Assembly (NCBI RefSeq): GCF_964340395.1 | Contig: NC_135554.1 | Span: 8,637,475 to 8,701,474 of the forward strand | DNA: 64,000 bases | From: Glandiceps talaboti | Taxonomy: Eukaryota; Hemichordata; Enteropneusta; Spengelidae | Reading direction: 5' to 3' | Part shown: positions 1 through 10,900 of the stretch, one piece after another | How positions within the stretch are numbered: position 1 is the first letter of the stretch | Layout: each line of letters begins with the position of its first letter | Notes under the pieces: generated by a model | What the model saw: the letters and a program-made list of their open reading frames with translations, nothing else | Told to the model about the DNA's origin: nothing | Database searches by the model: none | Program-made: the position numbers and the translations under genes

Positions 1-994
1 ATCACCCGTACGTACTTTGGAACGTGTATTGAGTTATTGTACAAATGTATGTAGTCAGGACACTTCCTTGGTGTGTACTGTGGTATCACTACTGTACCGT
101 ACCGGTCCAGGCATGGTTAGTGTAGTAACTGGTGATACACTGGTAGTAGCTTGTTGGCCTCATGGAAATCTCTCTTGCTATCTATAAGTGTTCTGAATTG
201 AGTTTGGTCCTAGCTATATACACACAGTGCAAAGTGTAAGAACAAGTTATTGTTTTTTAATTTTACTAACAATAACATTTCATTTTTGTGTAATAATAAT
301 ATCTGAAGTTTGTCGTGTTACATCAAGAGTTAGATAAAATATGTTTTGACCTTACCCTTACCCCCCCCCCCCCCATGAATTTAAAAAATATATTTTTCTT
401 AAGAAAGTAAAATGAATTTAAATGTAGTTTATTTTAAACTTGTGAAGCCATCAATCTGAGACAGTATACTTATCACTGACTCCAAAATGAATATGTGTTT
501 CTGTGTCTGCCTGTGTGTGTGTGTGTGTGTGTGCGTGTGTGTGTGTGTGCGCGCGCGCCAACCACACTTCTTACCAATCGTACAAGTGCTATTTAGTATA
601 TGTTTTAGTTAAAGGGGAATTCCACTCAAGGAAATAAATGTATTTATGTAAACTTTGAGTTCTGGAGAGTCATTTCATGATTTCACATCACATCAATGTT
701 ACGCAATTGACAAGTAACATCCATGTATAGAATCAAGTACACACAGGTACTGTCACATGTACATGTATTTAAATTTAGCAGTGTACCTACAGCAATGTAT
801 ATAGTAATGTCGCGTCACCGCTGTTGACAGGCCTGTGGTTGTACCTACTACAAACCTGTGCCATTCATTGCTGACACAGACCTGCACCACAGGAATGTTA
901 CACTGAGGATTTGCACAGGACCTGTTAGTACCGGGACAAAATTTTATTTGTTGTATAGTTTATAAATTATATTCATACAGAAATGACACCGGTC

Positions 995-1028
<34 letters not shown>

Positions 1029-1198
1029 TGCAGATTTGTGTGAGTAAGGGTAAATTTGACACAGACAATTTGGGTTATTGAACTGATTGTCTGTCTATGT
1101 GATGCAAGCCACTTACTAGTAGATGTAGCTCTGTGAGGCACCAAACCAACCACAAATCAGCACATCCTATACATTGCTGTCTGGTATATATTTAAAAG
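1..1198. other. Intergenic flank upstream of PEX10
   Basis: I see no credible coding exon here. The stretch holds a C tract (about 361-375), a GT/GC dinucleotide microsatellite (about 511-558) and a TTA trinucleotide repeat (about 1000-1028). It should contain the PEX10 promoter and 5' UTR, but I could not place a start site. The minus-strand open frames here are low-complexity or antisense to PEX10. Confidence 0.6.
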
Positions 1199-2116
1199 AT
1201 GTCCAAGTCTAGAATGTTCCAGCCTGCTGGACCACCAGAGATAGTTCGATCTAACCAGAAAGACTGGTATTATCTTAACTACTTGCGCGGAAGTCTTGCT
1301 GACATATTCCAGAGTTTTGCTGGTGCTGGTGCGTGGATTCACTGGCGACATGAAATTGACATCACAGCTGATTTCGCCTACTTTGCATTGACAACAATCG
1401 CAGGTTACCAAACCTTGGGCGAAGAGTACTGCAACGTCATTCAAGTCGACCAATCTCAACGCGCCATTCCGTCACAAATCAGAAGAACTTTACATATTCT
1501 ATTGAATGTCTGCACACCTTATTTCATTGAGAAAGGTCTCCTGTTGTTAGAAAGAAATATACAAACTCTAGGAACAAGACTGAATTTTTCTGAGTCAATC
1601 AAAGAGATTTTGCTGCAATGTATTCCTGTTATTCGTACTTGCGTCACATACACGCATCGACTTCATTTGGCACTTTTCTACTTGAAGGGCATTTTTTATC
1701 ACATATCTAAGCGTGTTACTGCTATACGATACTTATTGATACGTGCAGGTATATCTAACGATCAGTACAGGCCGAGTTACCGATTTCTCGGCTGGGTTAC
1801 GCTTATTCAGTTGTCACTATCGCTTCTGTATAATGTGTACACCAGTGTCGTGAAGTATAAATTAACGAAGAATCCCAAAAAAGCAGAGACCACAGAGGAA
1901 CATGACTTTGCTGTCAGTGAAACCGAGATGTCCAACCCACTAAACAGGTGTTCTCTGTGCCTTGAGACAAGGAAAAACTCGACAACGACACCATGTGGAC
2001 ATTTATTTTGTTGGGGCTGTATAACAGAATGGTGCGTAGCAAGAGCTGAATGCCCTCTCTGTCGAGAACAGTGTAATTTGTCAAGACTGGTGTTTCTACA
2101 ACACTTTGATGGATAG
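1199..2116 (+). CDS. PEX10: Peroxisome biogenesis factor 10 (RING-finger peroxin)
   Basis: This is a 305-codon uninterrupted frame, close to the roughly 325 residues of vertebrate PEX10. The N-terminal two thirds fits the Pex2/Pex10/Pex12 membrane domain and includes the conserved stretch TLGEEYCNVIQVD (residues 72-84); hydrophobic segments lie around 100-120, 135-170 and 195-215. The C-terminus is a complete C3HC4 RING finger with C251, C254, C266, H268, C271, C274, C286 and C289. In this family the RING peroxins form the ubiquitin ligase of the peroxisomal membrane that ubiquitinates and recycles the PEX5 receptor during matrix-protein import. The ATG at 1199 has A at -3 and gives the usual N-terminus. 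No intron interrupts it, which is unusual beside a 38-exon neighbour; see findings. Identification is by recognition of the domain order and RING, not by a search. Confidence 0.95.
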   Translation: MSKSRMFQPAGPPEIVRSNQKDWYYLNYLRGSLADIFQSFAGAGAWIHWRHEIDITADFAYFALTTIAGYQTLGEEYCNVIQVDQSQRAIPSQIRRTLHILLNVCTPYFIEKGLLLLERNIQTLGTRLNFSESIKEILLQCIPVIRTCVTYTHRLHLALFYLKGIFYHISKRVTAIRYLLIRAGISNDQYRPSYRFLGWVTLIQLSLSLLYNVYTSVVKYKLTKNPKKAETTEEHDFAVSETEMSNPLNRCSLCLETRKNSTTTPCGHLFCWGCITEWCVARAECPLCREQCNLSRLVFLQHFDG

Positions 2117-2890
2117 AATGTGTGAATATACAAAATGACAGTTGTTGGCAGATTCAATGTCAATGTTATGATAATTAAACTCTCAGTATTATATTTCCAT
2201 GGTGCAAGGTATGCTACAAAATAAGTGTGCAAGGTGTTCTGCTCAGTATCAAGTGGAAGCAGCAAAGTGCAGTGATTCCAAAATTTGATTTCATTCAGAA
2301 GACTGACACTAATGAAATTAATGGTTAGGCATGGTTTGATTATTGATAGTTGCTACTGAAACAGTACATCAAGAACAACAGAGAAATGAGTTGTAATTTC
2401 AGGTGTGTTGTCTTCTATGCTACATACAATACTCAAATATTCTGGCCCTCAGTTCTGGCTACAACTGGATTTGCAAACAGCACTCCTAGTGGCCAAACCA
2501 TGAAATGTTTATCCCTGGATAAACTGGAATACTGTATGGTGAATTTAGGTCTACTTGGGTCCCCATCAAAATGGATGTTTGAGTATATAGGAACAATGTA
2601 CTATATCACAAGATATTTTGTGTCTAACTTCAAGGGTCTATACTTTTAACACCGCTGAATCACTGTTGTACTGTAGGAAGAGAATAAGGTGATCTTGACC
2701 TATGACCTTTGGAATGTGACCCAACCTGTACAGAATTACAATATTTGTGATTTAAGCATTGACATGGTAGTCATGTACCTAGCCAGATCGAAACACATTT
2801 AATTCACAATCTATATTGTATATGATCGTAATATGATCATAGTTTTAAAAGCTGATCAGGGAATAAATAGAAATATATAAAAAAAAAATT
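2117..2890 (+). other. PEX10 3' UTR and flank with candidate poly(A) signals
   Basis: ATTAAA occurs at 2174-2179, about 58 nt after the stop. A canonical AATAAA occurs at 2862-2867, followed 11 nt later by a run of ten A (2879-2888). Either could be the transcript end. The second arrangement also resembles the 3' end of an inserted mRNA copy. The open frame at 2350-2649 has no family resemblance and is probably chance. Confidence 0.4.
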
Positions 2891-3214
2891 ATCTCTGTTG
2901 AGTGCGTTTCTGTATTAGTTTGAGACAACCTATCATTTTGGATGGTGTTTCATGTATTACTATCAGGTACAGTACTGTACAATCTATACTAATAATTTAT
3001 ATGTGTATTTATAATGTGCTTTGTCCTCCAGAGAGCTGTGGGTGTTCCCAATTTACTATTATTACCCCTGGCATCAATCTATAACAGTCTTAACAGCCTT
3101 TTCAAATACTTCCTCAACTCCCTTGAGAGCATACAATCCATGGTAGCCTAGTTGAATTAAAGCATTCACAAAATAACATCTATCCTACCAGGTTCCCAAT
3201 TAATAATAAAATAT

Positions 3215-3362
3215 GCATCATCAGCAGCATGACAGACACAATGATGGTTCAAATCCTGCACAAGGACTTTAGCCATTTTCAGAAAGTAACAACAGTGGTG
3301 AGGCTCGAACCTGTTATCCACAGATTCCAAGCTGGCCATTCTACTAACCAACCAGCCACCAC
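3215..3362 (-). repeat. tRNA-derived SINE head (degenerate)
   Basis: On the minus strand there is a Pol III B-box-like GGTTCGAGCC (3302-3311). An A-box-like TGGTTGGTTAGTAGAATGG lies at 3337-3355, at the spacing expected of a tRNA head. Downstream, the stretch around GATTTGAACCATCATTGTG aligns with the plus-strand repeat at 52.94 kb, so both look like copies of one family. It is truncated here, with no clear tail. It is not an intact tRNA gene. Confidence 0.55.
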
Positions 3363-3430
3363 GATTCCAAATCTATTATATTTACCCCTAAACAAATCCC
3401 AGCCAATAAGAAGTCTGGTTCAAAGTCTGC

Positions 3431-4083
3431 TAGCCTAGAGACTTGGCTCTCTGACTTAACATACTGGCTTGACAGTATAGCCCAGAGACATGGCTATCTG
3501 ACTTGACATACTGGCTTGACAGTATAGCACAGAGACTTGGTTATCTGACTTGACATATTGGCATGACAGTATAGCCCAGAGACTTAGCTATCCGACTTGA
3601 CATACTGGCTTGACAGTATAGCCCACAGACTTGGCTATCTGACTTGACATACTGGCTTGTCAGTATAGCCCAGAGACTTGGTTATCTGACTTGACATATT
3701 GGCATGACAGTATAGCCCACAGACTTGGCTATCTGACTTGACATACTGGCTTGACAGTATAGCCCACAGACTTGGCTATCTGACTTGACATACTGGCTTG
3801 ACAGTATAGCCCAGAGACTTGGTTATCTGACTTGACATACTGGCTTGACAGTATAGCCCACAGACTTGGCTATCTGACTTGACATACTGGCTTGACAGTA
3901 TAGCCTAGAGACTTGGCTATCTGACTCAACATACTGGCTTGTCAGTATAGCCCACAGACTTGGCTATCTGACTTGACATACTGGTTTGACAGTATAACCT
4001 AGAGACTTGGATATCTGACGATATACTGACTTGACAGTATAGCCCAGAGACTTGGCTATCTGACTTGACATACTGGCTTGACA
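3431..4083. repeat. 47-bp minisatellite, about 14 copies
   Basis: Unit landmarks recur every 47 bp: GACTTGG or a one-base variant begins at 3440, 3487, 3534, 3581, 3628, 3675, 3722, 3769, 3816, 3863, 3910, 3957, 4004 and (after a 3-bp deletion) 4048. Copies differ by a few substitutions. Each contains a short inverted repeat ATACTG...CAGTAT around GGCTTGA. Confidence 0.95.
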
Positions 4084-4086
4084 ATT

Positions 4087-4847
4087 TATGTTCTTGCTAT
4101 GTCATTTTCAAGCCAGATAGCCAAATATCTGTACAATCCTTATCATTGTCATTTTGTGATTCTGTTCAGTCCAGTTGTTTGAAAGTGATATAATGGTATG
4201 TGTATATTTTGGTCAGGTTGTCTTGACTTACAATCTAATGGCAACTTTTTCAGCTGAGTGGGAATGGAGAGTCTAACTTTTTTGCATTACCTGAGCATGA
4301 CCAAGGTTCAATAGTTCTAAAGATGATATGACATTATCACTGAAATCTGGGCCATGTGCATAATGTGCCCTACAATATTCAATGTGTGAGGGCGCCCTTC
4401 ACATCGAGGCATACAACAAACACGATTTGCAGTAGTTGCCAAAGAGACCTCCTTTTTCAAAGCATGTGCAACAATGACGTCACTATACGTATATTACTGG
4501 AGGATCTTGTAGTGCAGAAAATGTCATCATTTGGGAATCTAAGCTGCTTATAAAGAGTTAACAAAATATTGCATTACAAAAGTGAGTTTGCAATAGGAGT
4601 GAAGATCAAGTGCAGCTAGAAGAGTTTACATATAGACGCGTGGAGGGTCTATGGTTTAACCAAAGAAAACACTGGTTGTTAATTAGCGGTATACATCCAA
4701 TCGTTTGTTACACATGGCCCTCTATTGGCAGCCATCTGCTATATGATGTATCAGTGTAATATCCATGTCTAGCTTGTGTGGACAGATTTAGTGACTTACC
4801 AGTACCAACCCTTACATCACAATTGTACCCCGTTCAATACAGTGCAC
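4087..4847. other. Intergenic spacer between minisatellites
   Basis: No coding exon or RNA gene is recognisable. A short inverted motif TAGAC...GGAGGGTCTA lies near 4633-4652 and resembles the palindrome at 42.23 kb. The 65-codon frame at 4356-4553 has no resemblance to a known family. Confidence 0.5.
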
Positions 4848-4849
4848 TC

Positions 4850-5066
4850 ACCAGACTACTTTGCGTTTCATTTACTGAACTATACCAGACTGTTTTCCAT
4901 TCCATTCCAAGACTGAACTATACCAGACTGTTTTCCATTCCATTCCAAGACTGAACTAGACCAGACTGTTTTCCATTCCAAGACTGAACTAGACCAGACT
5001 GTTTTCCATTCCATTCCATGACTAAACTAGACCAGACTGTTTTCCATTCCATTCCAAGACTGAACA
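4850..5066. repeat. 38-bp minisatellite, left block (about 5 copies)
   Basis: Tandem copies of a 38-bp unit containing CCAGACTGTTTTCC, ATTCCATTCC and AAGACTGAAC. Some copies lack one ATTCC and are 33 bp. The same unit resumes at 5881 beyond an intervening element. Confidence 0.9.
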
Positions 5067-5083
5067 AGCCATTGAGAATGACA

Positions 5084-5880
5084 TAGTCCCCGCTATGATT
5101 GGGTTTTAAGGAATTAGCACTACTCTGATCATGCAACAACACTTGTGAACCTAAATCAAACAGACTTAGATATGTTGTGTCTGCTTGTCGGACATGGAAC
5201 ATGCCTACAACAAGAAAGGATTGTTCGGGTATGGGGGATCATATCAATATGAAAATGGATATGCAAATGTATGTCATAGAACACTGTCCTAATACCAACT
5301 CTGAATGAGATCTGTTCAAGCATGTCTGAGTTATGGCTTTGGACATGGAAAATTCACAAACAAAATGGCTGCCAGGCAGCCATATTGGATTGTATCACAA
5401 TGAAAATGGATATGCACATGTATGTCATAGAACACTGTCCTAATACCAACTTTAAATGAGATCTGTTCAAGCATGTCTAAGTTATGGCTTTGGACATGAA
5501 AATTCACAAACAAAATGGCTGCCAGGCGGCCATATTGGATCGTATCATGACAACAATGAATATGCACATATATGCCATAGAACACTGTCCTAATACCAAC
5601 TCTGAATGAGATCTGTGTGAGCATGTCTGAGTTATGGCTTTAGACAGGGAAAATTCGCAAACAAAATGGCTGCTAGGCGGCCATATTGGATCGTATCATA
5701 AAACAAATTGACGTGCATATGTATGCCATAGCATGTTGCCCCTGTACCAAGTTTGAAAAAAATCGGTACAGGCATCTCCAAGAAACGGCTGCGGACGGAC
5801 GGACGCACGGACGGACGCACGGACGGACAGACGGAACCCAATCCATAAGTCCCCGTTCCGGACTTCGTCCGCGGGGACTA
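5084..5880. mobile_element. Non-autonomous DNA-transposon-like element inside a minisatellite
   Basis: The left end reads TAGTCCCCGC (5084-5093) and the right end is its reverse complement GCGGGGACTA (5871-5880). This fits 8-bp terminal inverted repeats flanked by TA. The interior has about three copies of a 150-bp tandem unit (landmark CATAGAACACTG near 5276, 5426 and 5575). It also has a GGAC/GCAC microsatellite (about 5787-5835) and a terminal hairpin built on AGTCCCCG/CGGGGACT (5848-5879). There is no transposase frame, so it would be MITE-like. The exact left boundary is less certain, because about 20 bp of non-satellite sequence precede it. Confidence 0.6.
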
Positions 5881-6465
5881 ACTAGACCAGACTGTTTTCC
5901 ATTCCATTCCAAGACTGAACTAGACCAGACTGTTTTCCATTCCATTCCAAGACTGAACTATACCAGACTGTTTTCCATTCCATTCCAAGACTGAACTAGA
6001 CCAGACTGTTTTCCATTCCATTCCAAGACTGAACTAGACCAGACTGTTTTCCATTCCAATCCAAGACTGAACTAGACCAGACTGTTTTCCATTCCATTCC
6101 AAGACTGAACTATACCAGACTGTTTTCCATTCCATTCCAAGACTGAACTAGACCAGACTGTTTTCCATTCCATTCCAAGACTGAACTAGACCAGACTGTT
6201 TTCCATTCCATTCCAAGACTGAACTATACCAGACTGTTTTCCATTCCATTCCAAGACTGAACTAGACCAGACTGTTTTCCATTCCATTCCAAGACTGAAC
6301 TAGACCAGACTGTTTTCCATTCCATTCTGAGACTAAACTAGACCAGACTGTTTTCCATTCCATTCAAGGACTGAACTAAACAAACTGTTTTCCATTCCAT
6401 TCCATTCCAAGACTGAACTAGACCAGACTATTTTCCATTCCATTCCTGTCCAATCCGAGACTAGA
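5881..6465. repeat. 38-bp minisatellite, right block (about 15 copies)
   Basis: The same unit as at 4850-5066 runs almost unbroken and becomes diverged after about 6330, where ATTCC insertions and point changes accumulate. Confidence 0.95.
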
Positions 6466-7030
6466 GAAGACCATACTATTTTACTTGCCATTCACAGACT
6501 AAAAGTTTCCCCAATTGCTCCTACATTGCAGTCTTTTAAGGCTTGATTTGAGGTTATGTTTAAAAATGTACTATTAGATTCAAGATTTGAAACATTTTGG
6601 AAAATGGGAAAACTTGTGTTTTGGAATATTTTATCAAAGTGGAGCTTGCTTGTGGGGGTGGGGGTCCAGCAATCTTTAACACCCTTGTGAACTGTGGGTA
6701 ACAATAGCTATAAAAACCTGGAAAGTTTGGCCAGGATCAAAGGTAAGGTCTCAGACATAGGTGTTGGATAAAACAGTTCCTGTATGTATCCTTTGTGGAC
6801 ATGTTACTTTCAAATTCTCTCTCATTTTCAGAGATTGTAAAATTGGTAATTTTTTTACATGGGGTAGGGGAGGAAAAAACAGTGATTGAGAATGTGGGGA
6901 TATTTTTTATCTGTTTGGGATGTTAGTAAAGGAAGTCATTACAAATCTTTCCCAATCTTGCAGTTAGTAGTCTTCACACTGAGTTGTTAGTTGTTAGTTA
7001 AATTTTCACATGAGAGAAAATAGGGCATGT
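6466..7030. other. Intergenic spacer downstream of the apolipophorin gene
   Basis: This is AT-rich sequence with no recognisable gene. A short G-rich run lies near 6653-6664. It separates the minisatellites from the 3' end of the minus-strand gene. Confidence 0.5.
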
Positions 7031-7047
7031 ATATTGTAACTTTTAGA

Positions 7048-7868
7048 TTTATTCTTAATAATATTGTTCTCTGTGAAGTTTGGAAAGCTTCACCCTGTAT
7101 ACAATTTCAAAGACTTTGTCAGAAAGAAGTTGAAGGTAAATAATAAATACAGGCTATGAATTCCTTGTAACATGAACCTCCAAACTAACAGTCTACAACA
7201 CAGCTTGAAGGTCCAGGAACCCTCAAAAGAGAGAAAACTTGGTAGTACCCCCAACCCAAATCTCTTTTTAAAAAGGCACATTAGACAAATAATTCCATAA
7301 TTTTTTTTATCATTTTGAGTACTTGTAAGTTTTTTTTTTAATTTTCAGAACATACTCGATTTTAGTAATTTTTTTATGAATTCTTTTTCAAAAACCCCCA
7401 ATGATCCTAATTCTGGTAACTTTCCATTTAAAGGAGTAAAGCACACAAAATAAGTTTAGTTTTGCTTTCTTTCTTTTAAATAATTGCATTGCTTTAATCA
7501 CGGAAGTGAGTCACAAAGGTTTTACATAGGCAGAGGATTAAACTTAGCTATGAAGAAGGGAAAGAACAGAGATAGAAGAACTGCTCTAAAAGTTCTATAA
7601 AATCTACGATGGAATAAGATAAAAGAGTAAGTATTGTCAGATAGTTCATATTTCACTCTTCTAAAACCGACTTCTTCAAAATATAAAACCCTGAATGAGT
7701 AAAAAGTTGCATTGTTTTTGTAAAATAGAAAAATTCAAACTTCTAGTAATTTCTTCTTTTTTTCTTGCATGAAAATAACATTAATGTCTATTTTTTGAAT
7801 GTGGCGTCAACACGGCAGACGATGATGATGTTATGGTTGTTGATATGTTTGGTTGCTATGGCAGCATT
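7048..7868 (-). other. Probable 3' UTR of the apolipophorin gene
   Basis: On the minus strand after the stop codon (7871-7869), the first good poly(A) signal is ATTAAA at 7498-7493, which would give a 3' UTR of about 390 nt. A canonical AATAAA lies at 7053-7048 (about 840 nt). I cannot tell which is used. No coding exon is seen here. Confidence 0.45.
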
Positions 7869-7997
7869 TTACTGCTTCTTTGGTTTCTTGAACCAATCAT
7901 CAAATTTGTTCACGACGACGGGTTTGAATTCCTCCTCGCCACTATATCCGTATTTTTCTTTTGAGCTCTTGGAGATTTTGACGATGCTTGGTTCCAA
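7869..7997 (-). CDS. apolpp: Apolipophorin exon 38: C-terminal tail and stop
   Basis: 42 codons plus TAA (7871-7869). The exon follows a good acceptor (TTTTGTAG) in phase 0 after exon 37. The tail is charged and ends WFKKPKKQ, with no domain. The plus-strand frame over this stretch is its antisense shadow. Confidence 0.88.
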   Translation of the reverse strand: MEPSIVKISKSSKEKYGYSGEEEFKPVVVNKFDDWFKKPKKQ

Positions 7998-10900
7998 CTA
8001 CAAAACACAGAAAAAAACACAGAAAAAAATCATTAGCAATGATATAGTAGTGAATACAAAGTTAATACATAATAATCAGTATGATTCATCACTAAACTGT
8101 TTTTATCAGGTTTGTTTTTTCAAATTCATTTTCTTTTCACAATGTTGTTATCTATTTGAGTGACAACAAAGAAAGCAAGAAATTTAGTGAAAGAATTTTC
8201 GATAGAATGTCCCTCAAAACTTTTTATGATGACAATGCTGTATTTTCCACTAAACCCATTTTAAGAAACAAGACTTATTTTATGTTATGTTATGTTATGT
8301 TATATTACAATATGTTACCTTATGCTTTGTTATGTTATGCTTTACCATACTCCTGAGCAAAACTTGAATTTACATATTGACTTCGTGTGCCAGGTGTGCA
8401 TGACGATCCATGACAGTTTACAAAATTATCCTTCTTTTCCAAAATCAAACACTTATTTCCTAATTATGACTATATCTTCTAACTATTAAGTGGTTGTTAC
8501 TTCATTTCCACTGATTAATTAATACTTACTTTGGTTGGTCTGATGACACTCAATTCTTCACATGGGCGGCAGACTGATTTTCCCATGCCTTGTTCATTCT
8601 CAACACATTCACAGATTTGACAGGGTGCTGGTTTGCTGGAGAACACCATACGTGGGCTGAAAACGTTGCTGAAACTTTTCTCAGGCATGCGGTTAGCATC
8701 AAAGACGGTGCCATTGGTCTCTTGGGCAAGTCTGGTGCACTGATTTTCTGGTCCGGTGACGAATTCACGGAGATCCTTGGTACCGAAGGGGTTGTCATTA
8801 TCCTTGTTGGTGAAGACAGTTCTGGCATCAAGACCTGTAGTGAACAAATGCAACAAAAACATTTACTTTAAAAGTCTTTTCTTAAACTTTAGTATAATAT
8901 CTCAATATAATTACTCCTGACAGTCTTTATCACATTCAGAGTCCTTTCAATTTTCCACATACATAAGCTAAATCACAAGCTCATAGACAACAACAGATCT
9001 TTCTTCTCATAAACTTAAAGCTACTAAATGAATCTGCAATCATGTAATATACAAGGAGAATATTTTATTCCACCTGTCATGATATATTTTTCATTACAAA
9101 TACTACATTTTATTATGTTTTCGTTATTAGTATCAATTCAGTGAATTGTCAAACTTACCATAAACGACAACGCTGGACTTCTTGATTTTGAAACCATTCT
9201 CAGTCATGACATGGACAGTAATGTCTTGTTCTTTCAGGGTATTGAAAAGCTCATCGTAAGAGACGACAGATTCTGATTCCTTGCATTGAGAGCAGGTCAA
9301 GACGATGATGCTCTTGGAAACACCGGTACGGAATGGATAGTTGGCGGCCTTGCGGATGGCGCTGAATGTATCGTTGTTCTTGCTGGTTTCAGAGAAGACA
9401 AGACCATCACTGCCGAGCAGGAATTTACGTGCCTTGTTGAAGTTCTTGGAGTCAATAGTGTGGGTATGTTCAGTAGAGTGGACGCCCTCTCCACCGAAGC
9501 CAATCAGACCGTAACGGTTGTCTTCAAGACCTGCAGATAGATCAAATTGAACATGGTTAGATATCATTAGGAGGCATGACTTTAGAGTAAGGGAAATAGC
9601 AAAATTTGGATTTCCTGCTATCATTACATTTTTGGATAGACATTGTGAAGCCTACACTTCATATTCCAATAATGGACAAGTTTGATAATGTTTAACTTAA
9701 GGTGACATACCTTGTGCTTTGAATTCAGAGTCCAATTTACGGATGAAGTCGGGCAAAACCTTGGAAACTTCTTCGTTGCATTTTTTCTCTTCAACAATGA
9801 CAACAATGTCGGCAGATCTTGGGACATCACTGTTGGTGCTGGTCAGCTTGATGTTCTCGTGCTTAAAGAATTTAGAACCATCAGGTTTCTTGCAGCGCAC
9901 TGAAAATAAGACACGACAAGAATTCCATCACTACACACTCCCAGAGTATTTGTACAAATTCAGTGTATGCGCACTGCAGTGTTGTCAAGTTTCACGAATC
10001 AAAATTAGCTGAATTTCCTATCCTATTTTTTAAGAATTGATACTGTCACTTTTTGCTCTCGAGATTAATAAATTTCAAATGAATCTCTTGATTGGAAATA
10101 AAAATCTGTAACTATTCTGCTACTTAACTTAATAGTAACCATAAAATCCTTCAGTTTGACAATGTGTATTTTACTCTACTTACCACAGTTGTTTGGCATG
10201 TACATATCAACACCCATCAGTTGGCATTCGGTCACGTAGGCAGCAGCAGCATTGCATTGGATGTTTTCGGTGTCAACGTCATTCTTGGCACTGCACAGAT
10301 CATTCATGCACATGGTGTGGTATGGTTTAGGATCGATCTGTAATTGTGAAAGAAAAGTAAACAATAAACATTATTAATTGTGGAAACAGAGTTTGATAAA
10401 AATGAAGATTTGGTGTGCGCTTTGTTTACGAAGTTCTCCATGGACATCAAGAATTTTGTAAAGTCCTGGTAATTTTTGTCATTTTGTAATAGTCTTGATA
10501 ATATTTGTCATGTTATTTGAAATGTATCAACTCAAACCGTCACACAAAGGAATGCTTCCAAAAATTAGATACATATATATATATAAGAAGAGTTATAAGA
10601 CATTGCGGTGTAGTGTTTAGTAGTCTTTGTTTGGGCAAAATGTAAAGACTTACCAGGCCAAAGCATTTTCTCAATGGTGAAGTGTTGTCCTGGAAGAGTT
10701 TGTTGCATGGTTCAGCCTTTGGTGTACGGCTGATGTTCTCACACAGGGTAGCTCTGTTCATGTGGTTTCTGCATTGTCTGCCGACTTCCCAGCTGCGGGC
10801 AAGATCTTCAGAATTGTCGGTTACACGGTTGTCGGATGTTGTGAAGTCATCAGATGGCTCATTGTTGTAGGTACCAGCCAAACCGCCAGTCTTGTCGAAG

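Noticed and set aside
1157-1459. Minus-strand 100-codon frame overlapping the PEX10 start
   Set aside because: Antisense to a well-supported PEX10 coding region; no motif.
3302-3311. B-box suggesting a tRNA gene
   Set aside because: No foldable cloverleaf with proper acceptor and anticodon arms; similarity to the 53-kb repeat makes it a SINE head.
3431-4083. CRISPR-like array
   Set aside because: Units are contiguous 47-bp copies without unique spacers, in an animal genome; it is a minisatellite.
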